Shown here: one piece after another, positions 1 through 8,483 of the stretch
How positions within the stretch are numbered: position 1 is the first letter of the stretch
How the letters are laid out: every line of letters begins with the position of its first letter
NCBI GenBank assembly: GCA_046329235.1
Contig: JAXLVA010000001.1
Location: 1,426,001 to 1,490,000 of the forward strand
DNA: 64,000 nt
Source: JALONH01 sp046329235
Lineage (GTDB): Bacteria; Bacteroidota; Bacteroidia; Cytophagales; Cytophagaceae
Reading direction: 5' to 3'
Made by a program: the position numbers and the translations under genes
Notes under the pieces: model-generated
What the model saw: only the letters and a program-made list of their open reading frames with translations
Told to the model about the DNA's origin: nothing
Database searches by the model: none

Positions 1-883
1 ACACGGATTTATTTCCGTATTTAGCCGCACTAAAGAAATAAGATTTAATATTGGATCCGGAATGATCTCTATAACCATCCGTATTAATCTGACCCACTCT
101 ACCATAAAAAGCAACTTTACCCGGTAACATACCTGTATTCGCTTCTACTGTAACACGCGAGGTATTAAAACTACCATAACCTAAATGAACAGTGGCATTA
201 GGTGTAGATGATAAATTCGTTGTAAGTATGTTAATAGCCCCACCAAACGCAGAGGAACCATTCGTACTTGTACTTACCCCTCTTTGAATTTGTATTTTCT
301 GCGCTGAACTTGTTAAATCTGCAAAATTATTAAAGTAAAAACCTTGATTTTCGGGATCATTAATAGGTATGCCATCAACCGTCAAATTAATTCTTGTTTG
401 ATCAATACCACGCATCCTAAAATAAGTATAACCAATACCTACCCCATTATCCGAATATGCATTTACGGAAGGAGTATTATTAATTACATAGGGTACATCA
501 TAACCATAATATTTATTTTGAATCTGAACTTTGTTTAATTCTGTAATGGTAACCGGAATTTTATCATCTGCCCGAATGGCTTGTATGACGACGGATTCAT
601 TCACTTCCGACGGAATCAATTCTACAATCAGCGACTGAATATCTCCGGAAACTTGGATCGTATCCTCATAAGTCGAATAACCGGTATAGGATACCAACAA
701 TACATAACTACCCGAAGGAACATTTTTTAAAGTAAAAACACCTTCATGATTAGAAGTTGTTACACCTATACCTTTAACAGAAACATAGGCAGAAGGCAAT
801 ACCTCTTGAGTATTTTTATCTTTAACCGTACCTGAGATTTGAAAGAGTGCCGCTTGGCAAATAAAGAGTAGATGTGCTAACAT
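1..883 (-). CDS. TonB-dependent outer-membrane receptor, N-terminal part (probable thiamine receptor), runs off the window
   Basis: About 294 codons are visible; the 3' end lies outside the window. After a short hydrophobic leader comes a carboxypeptidase-regulatory-like beta domain (roughly residues 16-95, ISGTVKDKNTQEVLPSAYV start) and then a TonB plug domain with typical motifs: FRMRGIDQTRINLTVDGIPI, QIQRGVSTSTNG and GGAINI. Such receptors move substrates across the outer membrane using TonB energy. The TPP riboswitch directly upstream indicates a thiamine-related substrate, as known for the riboswitch-controlled receptors of Bacteroidota (family knowledge). The ATG at 883 sits at the end of a hairpin that may hide it. 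The leader has no basic N-terminal residues, which is unusual, but no better in-frame ATG is nearby. Confidence 0.9.
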   Translation of the reverse strand, partial: MLAHLLFICQAALFQISGTVKDKNTQEVLPSAYVSVKGIGVTTSNHEGVFTLKNVPSGSYVLLVSYTGYSTYEDTIQVSGDIQSLIVELIPSEVNESVVIQAIRADDKIPVTITELNKVQIQNKYYGYDVPYVINNTPSVNAYSDNGVGIGYTYFRMRGIDQTRINLTVDGIPINDPENQGFYFNNFADLTSSAQKIQIQRGVSTSTNGSSAFGGAINILTTNLSSTPNATVHLGYGSFNTSRVTVEANTGMLPGKVAFYGRVGQINTDGYRDHSGSNIKSYFFSAAKYGNKSV

Positions 884-905
884 AGGTTCATTATTAATTG
901 AACCC
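884..905 (-). promoter_or_regulatory. Putative start-sequestering hairpin of the TPP riboswitch expression platform
   Basis: On the minus strand GGGTTCA (905-899) can pair with TGAACCT (890-884), which ends directly at the ATG of the receptor gene. The same TGAACCT occurs again at 1018-1012 on the 5' side of riboswitch P1. GGGTTCA could therefore pair with either copy, giving two mutually exclusive folds. This fits translational control; there is no U-run to suggest a terminator. The pairing is seen in the sequence; the mechanism is inferred. Confidence 0.6.
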
Positions 906-935
906 GGATGTGAAGTGAAAACAGTAACATCTGTT

Positions 936-1014
936 CCTTTTCCCTACGCGACCATTACGCCGATCAGGTTCTAAGGGTAAATCTCAGTTTTGATAATCAA
1001 AACACCCCCAAAGG
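936..1014 (-). promoter_or_regulatory. TPP (thiamine pyrophosphate) riboswitch
   Basis: Read on the minus strand this stretch has the conserved THI-box blocks in order: a GGGGGTG segment, ACTGAGA, ACCCTTAGAACCTGATC, and finally GTAATGGTCGCGTAGGGA. P1 can be drawn as CCTTT (1014-1010) with AAAGG (940-936). It lies about 50 bases upstream of the TonB-dependent receptor start, so thiamine pyrophosphate should shut that gene down. The match to the family consensus is close enough that only the exact ends are uncertain. Confidence 0.95.
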
Positions 1015-1055
1015 TTCACTACAAAGTTACTAGCTAACGGTAAATATCCAAACAG

Positions 1056-1682
1056 TTATTTTTCCTCTAATTCCTGAGGAGAATTCACATTTCTGAAAAA
1101 AGAACTCCAACTTTCCGGAGATAGAATCGTCTGAATATTGGATAATTCTATTATTTGTTTGAAACTATTCTTTTGCAACTGTCCGCTATAATGCAACCAG
1201 GCAATTTTACGTAACATTTCTTTAGTATAAATACCCGGCAAAGGTTGTACAAAGGAATCTTTGGTTTCATATACAAACACCTCATGTCCATATTGTCCTT
1301 CGAGATATTCATTCATTAAATATTCAAGGACTTCCTTGGTTAAAAACGGCATATCCACCGGAAGTATTAACCAATCATAATCAGGGTATTTTTCATAAGC
1401 ACTCAATACTCCGTTTAATGGGCCATCCATCGACACAGAATCAAAAACAAACATCACATCCGAATATGACTTATAATTATTCGATTGTTCTTCACGAATA
1501 GAAACATAAGTCTGCAAGCCTACACTTTGAATTAAACGCTTACTTATTTCAAAAAAAGTAGCATTCCCCAAAGAAGGTAAACGTACAAATGACTTATCCG
1601 TCCCCATTCTGCTACTTCTGCCGCCGCAGAGCAAGAGACAAGCTAGCTTTTCAATTTCGTTGGAAGGATTACCGCAGTACAT
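1056..1682 (-). CDS. mobA: Molybdenum cofactor guanylyltransferase (MobA-like)
   Basis: 208 residues of the NTP-transferase fold. The N-terminal nucleotide-binding loop LCGGRSSRMGTDK (about residues 18-30) and the metal-binding region LPVDMPF are clear. MobA attaches GMP to molybdopterin to make the guanine dinucleotide cofactor in the cytoplasm. It is the last gene of the nitrate reductase/cofactor operon, starting two bases after moaE ends, which supports a role in supplying the adjacent nitrate reductase. Related enzymes such as MocA use CTP; context and the loop favour MobA. The C-terminal half is poorly conserved, as is usual for the family. Confidence 0.85.
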   Translation of the reverse strand: MYCGNPSNEIEKLACLLLCGGRSSRMGTDKSFVRLPSLGNATFFEISKRLIQSVGLQTYVSIREEQSNNYKSYSDVMFVFDSVSMDGPLNGVLSAYEKYPDYDWLILPVDMPFLTKEVLEYLMNEYLEGQYGHEVFVYETKDSFVQPLPGIYTKEMLRKIAWLHYSGQLQKNSFKQIIELSNIQTILSPESWSSFFRNVNSPQELEEK

Positions 1683-1684
1683 AA

Positions 1685-2149
1685 TTAAGACGTTGAACAG
1701 CTACAATTATGTCCCCATTCAGAAGTTCCATCTTTAAAAAATTCACGTTTCCAAATCGGAGCTTCATGTTTTACTCGATGAATAATATATTGATTCGCTT
1801 CGTAAGCTTCTTTTCTATGCTTGGAGGCTGTAATCACTATCACTGCCGATTCGCACACTTGAACTTTACCTGCTCTATGCACACACAAAGCAATGGGTAA
1901 ATCCCATTTTTGTTTAGCATCTGCAATAATGCCACTGATGACATTTTCAGCTAAAGTCTCGTGGACTTCATATTCCAAATAGTCTACTTCTTTTGTTGAA
2001 TTGGAGCGCACTTCCCCACTAAACAAAACTACCGCACCGGTAAAAGGATGATGCGCCTTTTGAATAAACTCAAAAGGTAAAATAGTTTCGTGAGATATTT
2101 TCTTATAATCAACCTCCACTGGAAGGTGGGATAATGCATAACTCTTCAT
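1685..2149 (-). CDS. moaE: Molybdopterin synthase catalytic subunit MoaE
   Basis: 154 residues, the usual MoaE length. Family signatures are visible: GAVVLFSGEVR near residue 38, the VHRAGKV strand, the basic HRKEAYEA motif, and the C-terminal PIWKREFFKDG block that carries the catalytic lysines. With MoaD it inserts the dithiolene sulfurs into cyclic pyranopterin monophosphate. Its first 41 bases overlap the 3' end of moaD, so the two synthase subunits are translationally coupled. Confidence 0.95.
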   Translation of the reverse strand: MKSYALSHLPVEVDYKKISHETILPFEFIQKAHHPFTGAVVLFSGEVRSNSTKEVDYLEYEVHETLAENVISGIIADAKQKWDLPIALCVHRAGKVQVCESAVIVITASKHRKEAYEANQYIIHRVKHEAPIWKREFFKDGTSEWGHNCSCSTS

Positions 2150-2339
2150 AAGCTGTTATGTTATCGTCTAATTTTAATATAGCAGTATTCGTCGCTACTC
2201 TACTTTGACTCAAAATAGTGGCAGCATCCGGATAATTCAATTTCAAAAGCGCAATTAAGTCAGAGACAGAAGAAACAGATTCAACTTCTGATTCCACAGG
2301 CATAAAGTCTTTCAAAACAGCAAACACTTTTATCTTCAT
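2109..2339 (-). CDS. moaD: Molybdopterin synthase sulfur carrier subunit MoaD
   Basis: 76 residues with a ubiquitin-like (ThiS/MoaD) fold pattern and the diagnostic C-terminal PPSSGG, whose last glycine is thiocarboxylated by the E1-like MoeB. ThiS has the same tail, but the position between moaA (3 bases upstream) and moaE (41-base overlap) fixes it as MoaD. No moeB-type activating gene lies in the window. Confidence 0.94.
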   Translation of the reverse strand: MKIKVFAVLKDFMPVESEVESVSSVSDLIALLKLNYPDAATILSQSRVATNTAILKLDDNITAYEELCIIPPSSGG

Positions 2340-2342
2340 CCT

Positions 2343-3311
2343 CTAACCTCCAATATACTTCATGCTTAATTCACTTCCAGTAAACTTCACTTGCTTCTCC
2401 GCCAAAGCATTTCTCAACACATGAATCAACTCATTTCCTTTTACATCTTTTACATTAAAAGACTTAGAAGAACTTAGACAACCGAAGATAGAACCATACG
2501 AATCTAATCTTAGTCGGTCGCAGTCCATGCAGAAAGGTTCTGAATCATTCGCAATTACACCAAACTTCCAACCGTTGCCCGTCATCCAATAATTAGAGGT
2601 AGAAGCGTGAATTCTAGGTAGTCGAGATATAGTGGTTATTTGAGAAATCACATCAAGGATTTCTTGTTGACTTACCCAATAAGAGTCTTTCGAGTGATTT
2701 AAATATCCCATAGACATCAACTCTAAAAAACGGATGGAGATGTTTCTATTCCCTGCATATTCGAGCAATGGAATAATTTGGTGTTCATTTTTATTTTTAA
2801 TAACTACAGAATTCAACTTCACTTCTACTCCTGAAGCTAATGTGTCTTCTATAGCATCTAAGACAACTCTCAATTTATTCACTCCGGTAATTTGATGAAA
2901 GGTATTCGGGTCAAGTGCATCTAACGAAACATTAATAGAAGTCAATCCCGCCTCTTTCAATGCTTTTATTTGCTGAGATAATTGTAATCCATTAGTTGTT
3001 ATTTTTATATTTTCAATTCCAATATCTAATATACCTTTAATTAATTCCGGTAGCTTTTTAAACAAGAGAGGTTCACCTCCTGTCAATCGAATTACATTTA
3101 ATGGATTAACCATATGTATCGCAGAGATAATAGACATGTATTCATCTATTGTTAAAGACGATATTGTTAAAGAATGTTTATTCGATTGAAAACTTCCACC
3201 TGGACTTACACAGTATACACAAGCCATAGAACAAGTATCAGCAACACTCACACGCAGTGTTTTGAATCTTCTTCCATAGTCATCGGTCACTTGAGGTATC
3301 AATTCATGCAT
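2343..3311 (-). CDS. moaA: GTP 3',8-cyclase MoaA (radical SAM)
   Basis: 322 residues. The radical-SAM CxxxCxxC motif is C27/C31/C34 (CSMACVYC). The second, GTP-side iron-sulfur cluster is given by the C-terminal CMDCDRLRLDSYGSIFGC segment. The chain ends in GG (MKYIGG), the conserved tail essential in this family. MoaA performs the first step of molybdopterin synthesis together with MoaC; moaC is not in this window. It overlaps the preceding rubredoxin-tailed gene by 8 bases, so it belongs to the nitrate reductase transcript. Confidence 0.96.
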   Translation of the reverse strand: MHELIPQVTDDYGRRFKTLRVSVADTCSMACVYCVSPGGSFQSNKHSLTISSLTIDEYMSIISAIHMVNPLNVIRLTGGEPLLFKKLPELIKGILDIGIENIKITTNGLQLSQQIKALKEAGLTSINVSLDALDPNTFHQITGVNKLRVVLDAIEDTLASGVEVKLNSVVIKNKNEHQIIPLLEYAGNRNISIRFLELMSMGYLNHSKDSYWVSQQEILDVISQITTISRLPRIHASTSNYWMTGNGWKFGVIANDSEPFCMDCDRLRLDSYGSIFGCLSSSKSFNVKDVKGNELIHVLRNALAEKQVKFTGSELSMKYIGG

Positions 3312-4767
3312 GAATTCCTAAGGTATGTTGTGTAATAAACAAAGAAAATTCATTTTTACCTGTTTCACAAACAGAACAACAATAATTATCAGGTAATTGA
3401 TCAAAAGGAACTCCTTTTTCGATTCCATTTAATTCATCTCCGTATTCCGGATCATATTGAGTTAAACAGGAATTACATTGATATATAGGATATTTAGATA
3501 TTTTAGGAGCTTTATTCACCGACTGGGAGGACACAGTTCCGGACTTCTTTTCTTTCTTATTTTTATAGAAAGACTCCATTAAATAATGAACAAAAGAAGG
3601 CAATTCCTTTTCCGGAATATGATCCATAAATGGTTTCACCTTAGGATCATTCGGATTAAAGGATTCTTTATATTTTATATGAAATCGACTAAAATACTTT
3701 TTACCGAATAAAGTAAACAATCCTTCTTCTTTAATACTAATAGAATAGAAGGTATCATGTAAAGGTGTATTAACACCTATAATCATTCCTTCGCAACGAG
3801 CATCTTGTTCAGATAATAGATGACTTATTTTCTGACGTAAAGCAAACGCGCTTTCATCCCACTCGTTACAGTTCCAACACAAATCAATAGCGGCATGTCC
3901 GGTATTAATATTATGAACACCTAACACATCTTCCCAAACGGAAATATTTGCTTCGGAAATATTTTTAATCATAATACTATCCCATGGCGTCACATAAAGA
4001 CTTCCTACGTTCGTATCTAAAGCAGCTACAGCAAATGCATCCAGCGCATTAATAGTAAACTTATTGGATTTGCTAAACATTCCTAGCCAAAACTTCTCCC
4101 CCATTGGATGAAAACCTTCTTGACAGAAATAATGATAATCCGGTATCTTAGGAAGGCGATCTACATTTTTAAAATTCCAATGATCTTTTTGATATACCTC
4201 CGACATCACTACATCTATAGTTAGCACAGCATGTTTTCGAATAGACTTTTCTACCATATCTGTTAGAGTAGGAATGTGCTCTGTATTCACCATGACAGGC
4301 AACCACTCAGACATTTTCTTTTGAGGAATATTAAGGTAGACATACCAAAAGTTTTCCTGTTGAGAAGCAATAAAGTTCACCCAACCAGTAAACAATGGTA
4401 CTGCATACTGATCCGGATCGACAATATTAACAGGCAACAAAGGTTGAACTTCAAAACTTTCAACTACATCTCTATAATAACCTTCCGTTAACCATATTTT
4501 TGTTTTTAAAATATCTTTAACAACACCGGAGGTCACAATATTATATTCATTACCTTCACCAAATAAATAGTGAACATCAACCGTATCTAACCTCTCCGCT
4601 AAATCTTTCAACTTAGCTTCTTGAACATAAAAACGTAATTCTTGTCGGTTACCTACATACAAATAGTCTGCACCTGCTTGATGAGCAGACATGGATATTT
4701 TTCTAAGATCACCGGGAGAAACAATCCCACCATTGGTAAATATTGTTACAGGAATAAGATTAGACAT
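3304..4767 (-). CDS. NiR/SiR-like protein with C-terminal rubredoxin domain (nitrate-cluster electron-transfer protein or unusual reductase)
   Basis: 487 residues. Residues about 1-120 and 225-320 resemble the paired ferredoxin-like half domains of nitrite/sulfite reductases (TNGGIVSPGDLRKISMSAHQ, and later GSLYVTPWDSIMIKNI). The CX5C/CX3C cysteines that ligate the siroheme-bridged 4Fe-4S cluster are absent; only CWNC and two single cysteines are seen in that part. After a Lys/Ser-rich linker, residues about 430-475 form a rubredoxin: YQCNSC, then DPEYGD, then CCSVC. It overlaps both nasA and moaA by 8 bases, so it is tightly coupled to nitrate reduction. It may pass electrons to a reductase, or may itself be a divergent nitrite-handling protein. 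The rubredoxin part is certain; the NiR/SiR relation is inferred from motif order. Confidence 0.75.
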   Translation of the reverse strand: MSNLIPVTIFTNGGIVSPGDLRKISMSAHQAGADYLYVGNRQELRFYVQEAKLKDLAERLDTVDVHYLFGEGNEYNIVTSGVVKDILKTKIWLTEGYYRDVVESFEVQPLLPVNIVDPDQYAVPLFTGWVNFIASQQENFWYVYLNIPQKKMSEWLPVMVNTEHIPTLTDMVEKSIRKHAVLTIDVVMSEVYQKDHWNFKNVDRLPKIPDYHYFCQEGFHPMGEKFWLGMFSKSNKFTINALDAFAVAALDTNVGSLYVTPWDSIMIKNISEANISVWEDVLGVHNINTGHAAIDLCWNCNEWDESAFALRQKISHLLSEQDARCEGMIIGVNTPLHDTFYSISIKEEGLFTLFGKKYFSRFHIKYKESFNPNDPKVKPFMDHIPEKELPSFVHYLMESFYKNKKEKKSGTVSSQSVNKAPKISKYPIYQCNSCLTQYDPEYGDELNGIEKGVPFDQLPDNYCCSVCETGKNEFSLFITQHTLGIHA

Positions 4768-7700
4768 GAGCTACCTCCTTTTCTGTTTTCGCCATACATC
4801 TCTCTAATATTGCTTTGACTTCCGGCTTACAACTTCCACAACCTGTACCTGCTCCGGTAGTATTACAAAGCGTTGTAAAATCTGAACAACCAGACTTAAT
4901 TGCCTTTTCTAAGTTACCATCTCCTACACCATTGCAACTACAAACTAATTTACCGGCAATTGGATCTTTAGCAGGTCCACCCGACACAAGTAATTGCGCT
5001 CTCTTCTCTCCTAACTCCGTTTGAGCTTTTATTAAACCTCTAAATTCGTTAAACTCCGTTTTATCACCCATTAAAATAGCCCCTACTAAACGGTCTTGAT
5101 AAACGATACATTTCTTATAATACCTGCGGTGTTTATCCATAAATACGATTTCTTCATACCCTTCTTCACTGGCCGGCACTTCAATCATACCTATTGAACA
5201 AAGTTCTACACCATGAACTTTTAAAATATTCATGCTTAAACTTCCTTTGTAGAATGCCGTTGGATCACCATTCAAATGAGCTACTAACACATTTGCTTGT
5301 TCTTCCGCTGCAGCTGTAATACCAAATAACATCCCATTACATTCTGCAATCTCACCCATAGCGTATATACTTGAATCAGCAGTTTGCATGTATTCATTTA
5401 CGATAACACCACGATTAGTTGGCAATCCACACTCTTTTAATATTTCAATATTAGGTTGAGTACCAATAGCAAAAAGAACAGATTTACAATCAATCTTTCT
5501 ACTGCTTCGTAGTCGAACACTTTCTACCTCTTTTTCTCCATTAATATATAACACTTCGTCATTAAAGAATACATCCATACCTCGATCGTTCAATTCTTGA
5601 ACTAACAAATCAGCCGCCGTTTTATCTAATTGACGATCCATTAATCTATTGGAACGCTGGATAACAGAAACTTTCATCCCTATCTCGACTAAAGCGTCTG
5701 CCATTTCAAGTCCTAATAATCCTCCACCAACAACTACGACCGAATCACCACGACGTAATCGACTCAACATCTTGTCTGTATCTTCTTTTTGGCGAATAGT
5801 ATAGATACCATCTAAATCAGGAAGACTTTTCAATCGAGCTGCTCTACTACCGGTCGCTACAATTAATCGATCGTAAGAGTAACGAACTCCGGAAGCATCG
5901 ATAACGATTTTATTTTCTCTATCAATCTGAGTAATGCGTTGACGAATCACATGAACATCTAACTCATTCCATTCCGGTTCTTCTAGCTTTTGTAAATTCT
6001 TCCATGTTTTATGTCCGCTTAGATATTCCGGCAACAATACTCGATTGTAAAAAGGATTAACCTCACTGCTAAACACGGTTAGCATATCTTCGAAATTTAC
6101 TTCTCTATGTTTTTTAACAAATTCACATGCCGCAGCACCGGCACCAATGATAATGATATGTTCTTTTTTCTTCTTATATAATTCTACTTGAACCGCACTG
6201 TATTTAAAATCCGGTTCTTTCGATTGAGGGTCTACTAAATTATTGGTTATATTATTAGCTCTGGAAAAATTACTTTGCATAATTTTTCCCCAGTGCATGG
6301 GAAGAAATACAACACCTTTACGAATATCTTCTGTAATCTTAACAGCAACCTGTACTCTACCACGGCCATTATAAATAACAGCAATAGCATCTTGAGTTAA
6401 ACCTCTTTCAGCTGCATCCTCCGGATGAATTTCTAAAAAAGGTTTAGCAATATGAGTATTTAACTTTCTTACTTTACCTGTACGAGTCATGGTATGCCAT
6501 TGATCACGTATTCTTCCGGTGGTAAGAATTAATGGATAATCAGGAGATGTAGGTTCGGATTGATTATCTTCTTGTACCGTTCCAATCTGTGCTCTACCGT
6601 TTGGAGTATAAAATTTATTATCGGTAAATAATCGTGGTGTTCCCGGATGACCAGGACTAGGAACCGGCCATTGGATACTTCTCTTTTGAATTAAATCAGC
6701 ATAGGCTAAACCACTGATATCAATGTTCGTATTTTTGGTAATCTTAGTATACTCTTCGAATATACTTGCTGCGTTGGGATAGTTGAATGACTTCTCCCAT
6801 CCCATGGCATGAGCAAAACGAGTTAGTATTTCAATATCAGGAATTGCTTCACCAGGAGCGTCTACTACTTTATTCAAGTAACTAATACGACGGTCAGAGT
6901 TAGTCATCGCACCTTCTTTTTCCATATAAGCTGCTGCCGGTAATATCAAATCAGCATACTCAATTGTATCCGAACGATTCGAAATATCTTGAACGACTAC
7001 AAACTTTGCTTTTTTTAAAGCTGCCTCTACATTATGCGCATCCGGTAAACTCACTAATGGATTCGTACAAATAATCCATACCGCTTTCATCTTACCACTT
7101 TCTAAATGCTCAAACATTTCAGTGGCAGTAAATCCGGGCTTCTCTTGAATATGATTTACACCCCAGAAATCCGCTACACGCTGACGATGTTCAGGGTTGG
7201 CTAAATTCATGTGTGCCGGTAACAAGTTAGCTAAACCTCCTACTTCACGTCCACCCATAGCATTGGGCTGACCGGTTAAAGAGAAAGGACCGTTGCCCGG
7301 CTTACCTATTTTACCGGTGATTAAAGAGATATTGATGAGAGCTATATTTTTCTTTACACCAATCACACTCTGATTTAGGCCCATCGCCCACATAGAGATA
7401 TAACCTTTGGCTTTCCCTATAGCGATAGCAGCTTCATAAATTAGATTGGGTGATACATCACATAATGCCGCATACTCCTCTAAAGTATGTAGCATTACTT
7501 TTTCTTTTAAAGCTTCAAATCCATCGGTATGATTTTGAATAAAAGATTTATCTATTAAATTTTCTTCAATTAAAATTCTGGAAATCGCATGATACAAATA
7601 GATATCTGATCCTGGTTTTAATGGCAAGTGAATATCAGCGATGGAACAACTTTGCGTTTTTCGAGGATCAGCTACTATAATTTTCACATTCGGATTGGCC

Positions 7701-8281
7701 GCTTTGTGCGCTTCTATACGACGGAATAAAATAGGATGACACCAAGCCGGATTAGCACCGGTGATAAAAAAACAATCCGCTAGTTCAATGTCTTCATAAG
7801 AGATAGGAACCGAATCTTCACCGAGAGTAGATTTATAACCTACCACCGCTGAACTCATACAAAGACGGGAGTTGGTATCAATATTATTGGTACCGATAAA
7901 ACCTTTGGTAATTTTATTTACTAAATAATATTCTTCTGTTAAACATTGGCCTGATACATAAAAACCAACTGAATCCGGACCGTATTTATTAATAAGGGAT
8001 TTAAAAACGGAGGCAGCGCGTTCAATGGCTTTATCCCAAGAGGTTCTCTGCAAAGGCATGGAACGATTGCTACGCATCATAGGATATAACAAACGGTCGG
8101 ACGTGTCCATAGCGGCATAATGTAAATTCATACCTTTGGAACACAACATTCCTTTGCTGGCGGGATGAGAAGTATCACCTTCCACCTGTACTGTACCGTT
8201 GGGGTATTTGTGAATTTGAACCCCGCAACCTACTCCACAATAAGAACATGTAGAGGTTGCTGTTTGACGCACCGTTGACAT
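4760..8281 (-). CDS. nasA: Assimilatory nitrate reductase fused to NAD(P)H/FAD reductase and BFD-like [2Fe-2S] domain
   Basis: About 1173 residues. The N-terminal 4Fe-4S motif CSYCGVGCG (C12-C19, fourth Cys in MLCSKG) opens a molybdopterin oxidoreductase of the assimilatory nitrate reductase type (to about residue 690; LTTGRIRDQWHTMTRTG is typical). A pyridine-nucleotide/FAD reductase like the NirB N-terminus follows (about 705-1050, IIIIGAGAAACEF and VVVVGGGLLGLEMADALVE). A BFD-like cluster domain ends it (VCSCNGVGDGNL, CGSCK). These parts are separate NasA/NasC-type polypeptides in other bacteria, so this looks like a self-sufficient NAD(P)H-nitrate reductase. The ATG at 8281 is chosen over a TTG at 8293. 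There is no Tat signal, so it should be cytoplasmic. Subunit naming differs between genera. Confidence 0.9.
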   Translation of the reverse strand: MSTVRQTATSTCSYCGVGCGVQIHKYPNGTVQVEGDTSHPASKGMLCSKGMNLHYAAMDTSDRLLYPMMRSNRSMPLQRTSWDKAIERAASVFKSLINKYGPDSVGFYVSGQCLTEEYYLVNKITKGFIGTNNIDTNSRLCMSSAVVGYKSTLGEDSVPISYEDIELADCFFITGANPAWCHPILFRRIEAHKAANPNVKIIVADPRKTQSCSIADIHLPLKPGSDIYLYHAISRILIEENLIDKSFIQNHTDGFEALKEKVMLHTLEEYAALCDVSPNLIYEAAIAIGKAKGYISMWAMGLNQSVIGVKKNIALINISLITGKIGKPGNGPFSLTGQPNAMGGREVGGLANLLPAHMNLANPEHRQRVADFWGVNHIQEKPGFTATEMFEHLESGKMKAVWIICTNPLVSLPDAHNVEAALKKAKFVVVQDISNRSDTIEYADLILPAAAYMEKEGAMTNSDRRISYLNKVVDAPGEAIPDIEILTRFAHAMGWEKSFNYPNAASIFEEYTKITKNTNIDISGLAYADLIQKRSIQWPVPSPGHPGTPRLFTDNKFYTPNGRAQIGTVQEDNQSEPTSPDYPLILTTGRIRDQWHTMTRTGKVRKLNTHIAKPFLEIHPEDAAERGLTQDAIAVIYNGRGRVQVAVKITEDIRKGVVFLPMHWGKIMQSNFSRANNITNNLVDPQSKEPDFKYSAVQVELYKKKKEHIIIIGAGAAACEFVKKHREVNFEDMLTVFSSEVNPFYNRVLLPEYLSGHKTWKNLQKLEEPEWNELDVHVIRQRITQIDRENKIVIDASGVRYSYDRLIVATGSRAARLKSLPDLDGIYTIRQKEDTDKMLSRLRRGDSVVVVGGGLLGLEMADALVEIGMKVSVIQRSNRLMDRQLDKTAADLLVQELNDRGMDVFFNDEVLYINGEKEVESVRLRSSRKIDCKSVLFAIGTQPNIEILKECGLPTNRGVIVNEYMQTADSSIYAMGEIAECNGMLFGITAAAEEQANVLVAHLNGDPTAFYKGSLSMNILKVHGVELCSIGMIEVPASEEGYEEIVFMDKHRRYYKKCIVYQDRLVGAILMGDKTEFNEFRGLIKAQTELGEKRAQLLVSGGPAKDPIAGKLVCSCNGVGDGNLEKAIKSGCSDFTTLCNTTGAGTGCGSCKPEVKAILERCMAKTEKEVAHV

Positions 8282-8359
8282 AATGGTAACCAAATTGTAG
8301 TAAAAGGGTTATTAAATCGGTTCTGATTCAATAATTAAATATATAAAAAAAGGTGAATA

Positions 8360-8376
8360 TACGTACGTATTTATAC
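8360..8376. promoter_or_regulatory. Palindromic TACGTA sites in the nitrate reductase promoter region
   Basis: Two overlapping TACGTA palindromes (8360-8365 and 8364-8369) run into TTTATAC. The 13-mer TACGTATTTATAC (8364-8376) recurs exactly at 13130-13142 in front of the porin/nrt operon. It lies about 80 bases upstream of the nitrate reductase ATG. It resembles NarL-family heptamers (TAC...T) and may bind the NarL-like regulator at 13245-13907. The repeat is seen; the factor is inferred. Confidence 0.5.
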
Positions 8377-8420
8377 TTATTTTTAAGAAAAAAATTAGAT
8401 AAGTACAAAAGAATATACAT

Positions 8421-8452
8421 ATAATAAAAAAGAGGAGCCCATTTGGCTCCTC
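8421..8452 (-). terminator. Rho-independent terminator of the porin/nrt operon
   Basis: GAGGAGCC (8432-8439) pairs with GGCTCCTC (8445-8452) around a 5-base loop. On the minus strand it is followed by a T-run. It lies just after nrtD and separates the transporter transcript from the nitrate reductase transcript. Confidence 0.85.
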
Positions 8453-8483
8453 CACACCCTTTTACTAACTGTCAAGACTTATA

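Noticed and set aside
344..538. Plus-strand frame of 64 codons
   Set aside because: Lies opposite the TonB plug domain, low-complexity Ile/Asn; a shadow of the real minus-strand gene.
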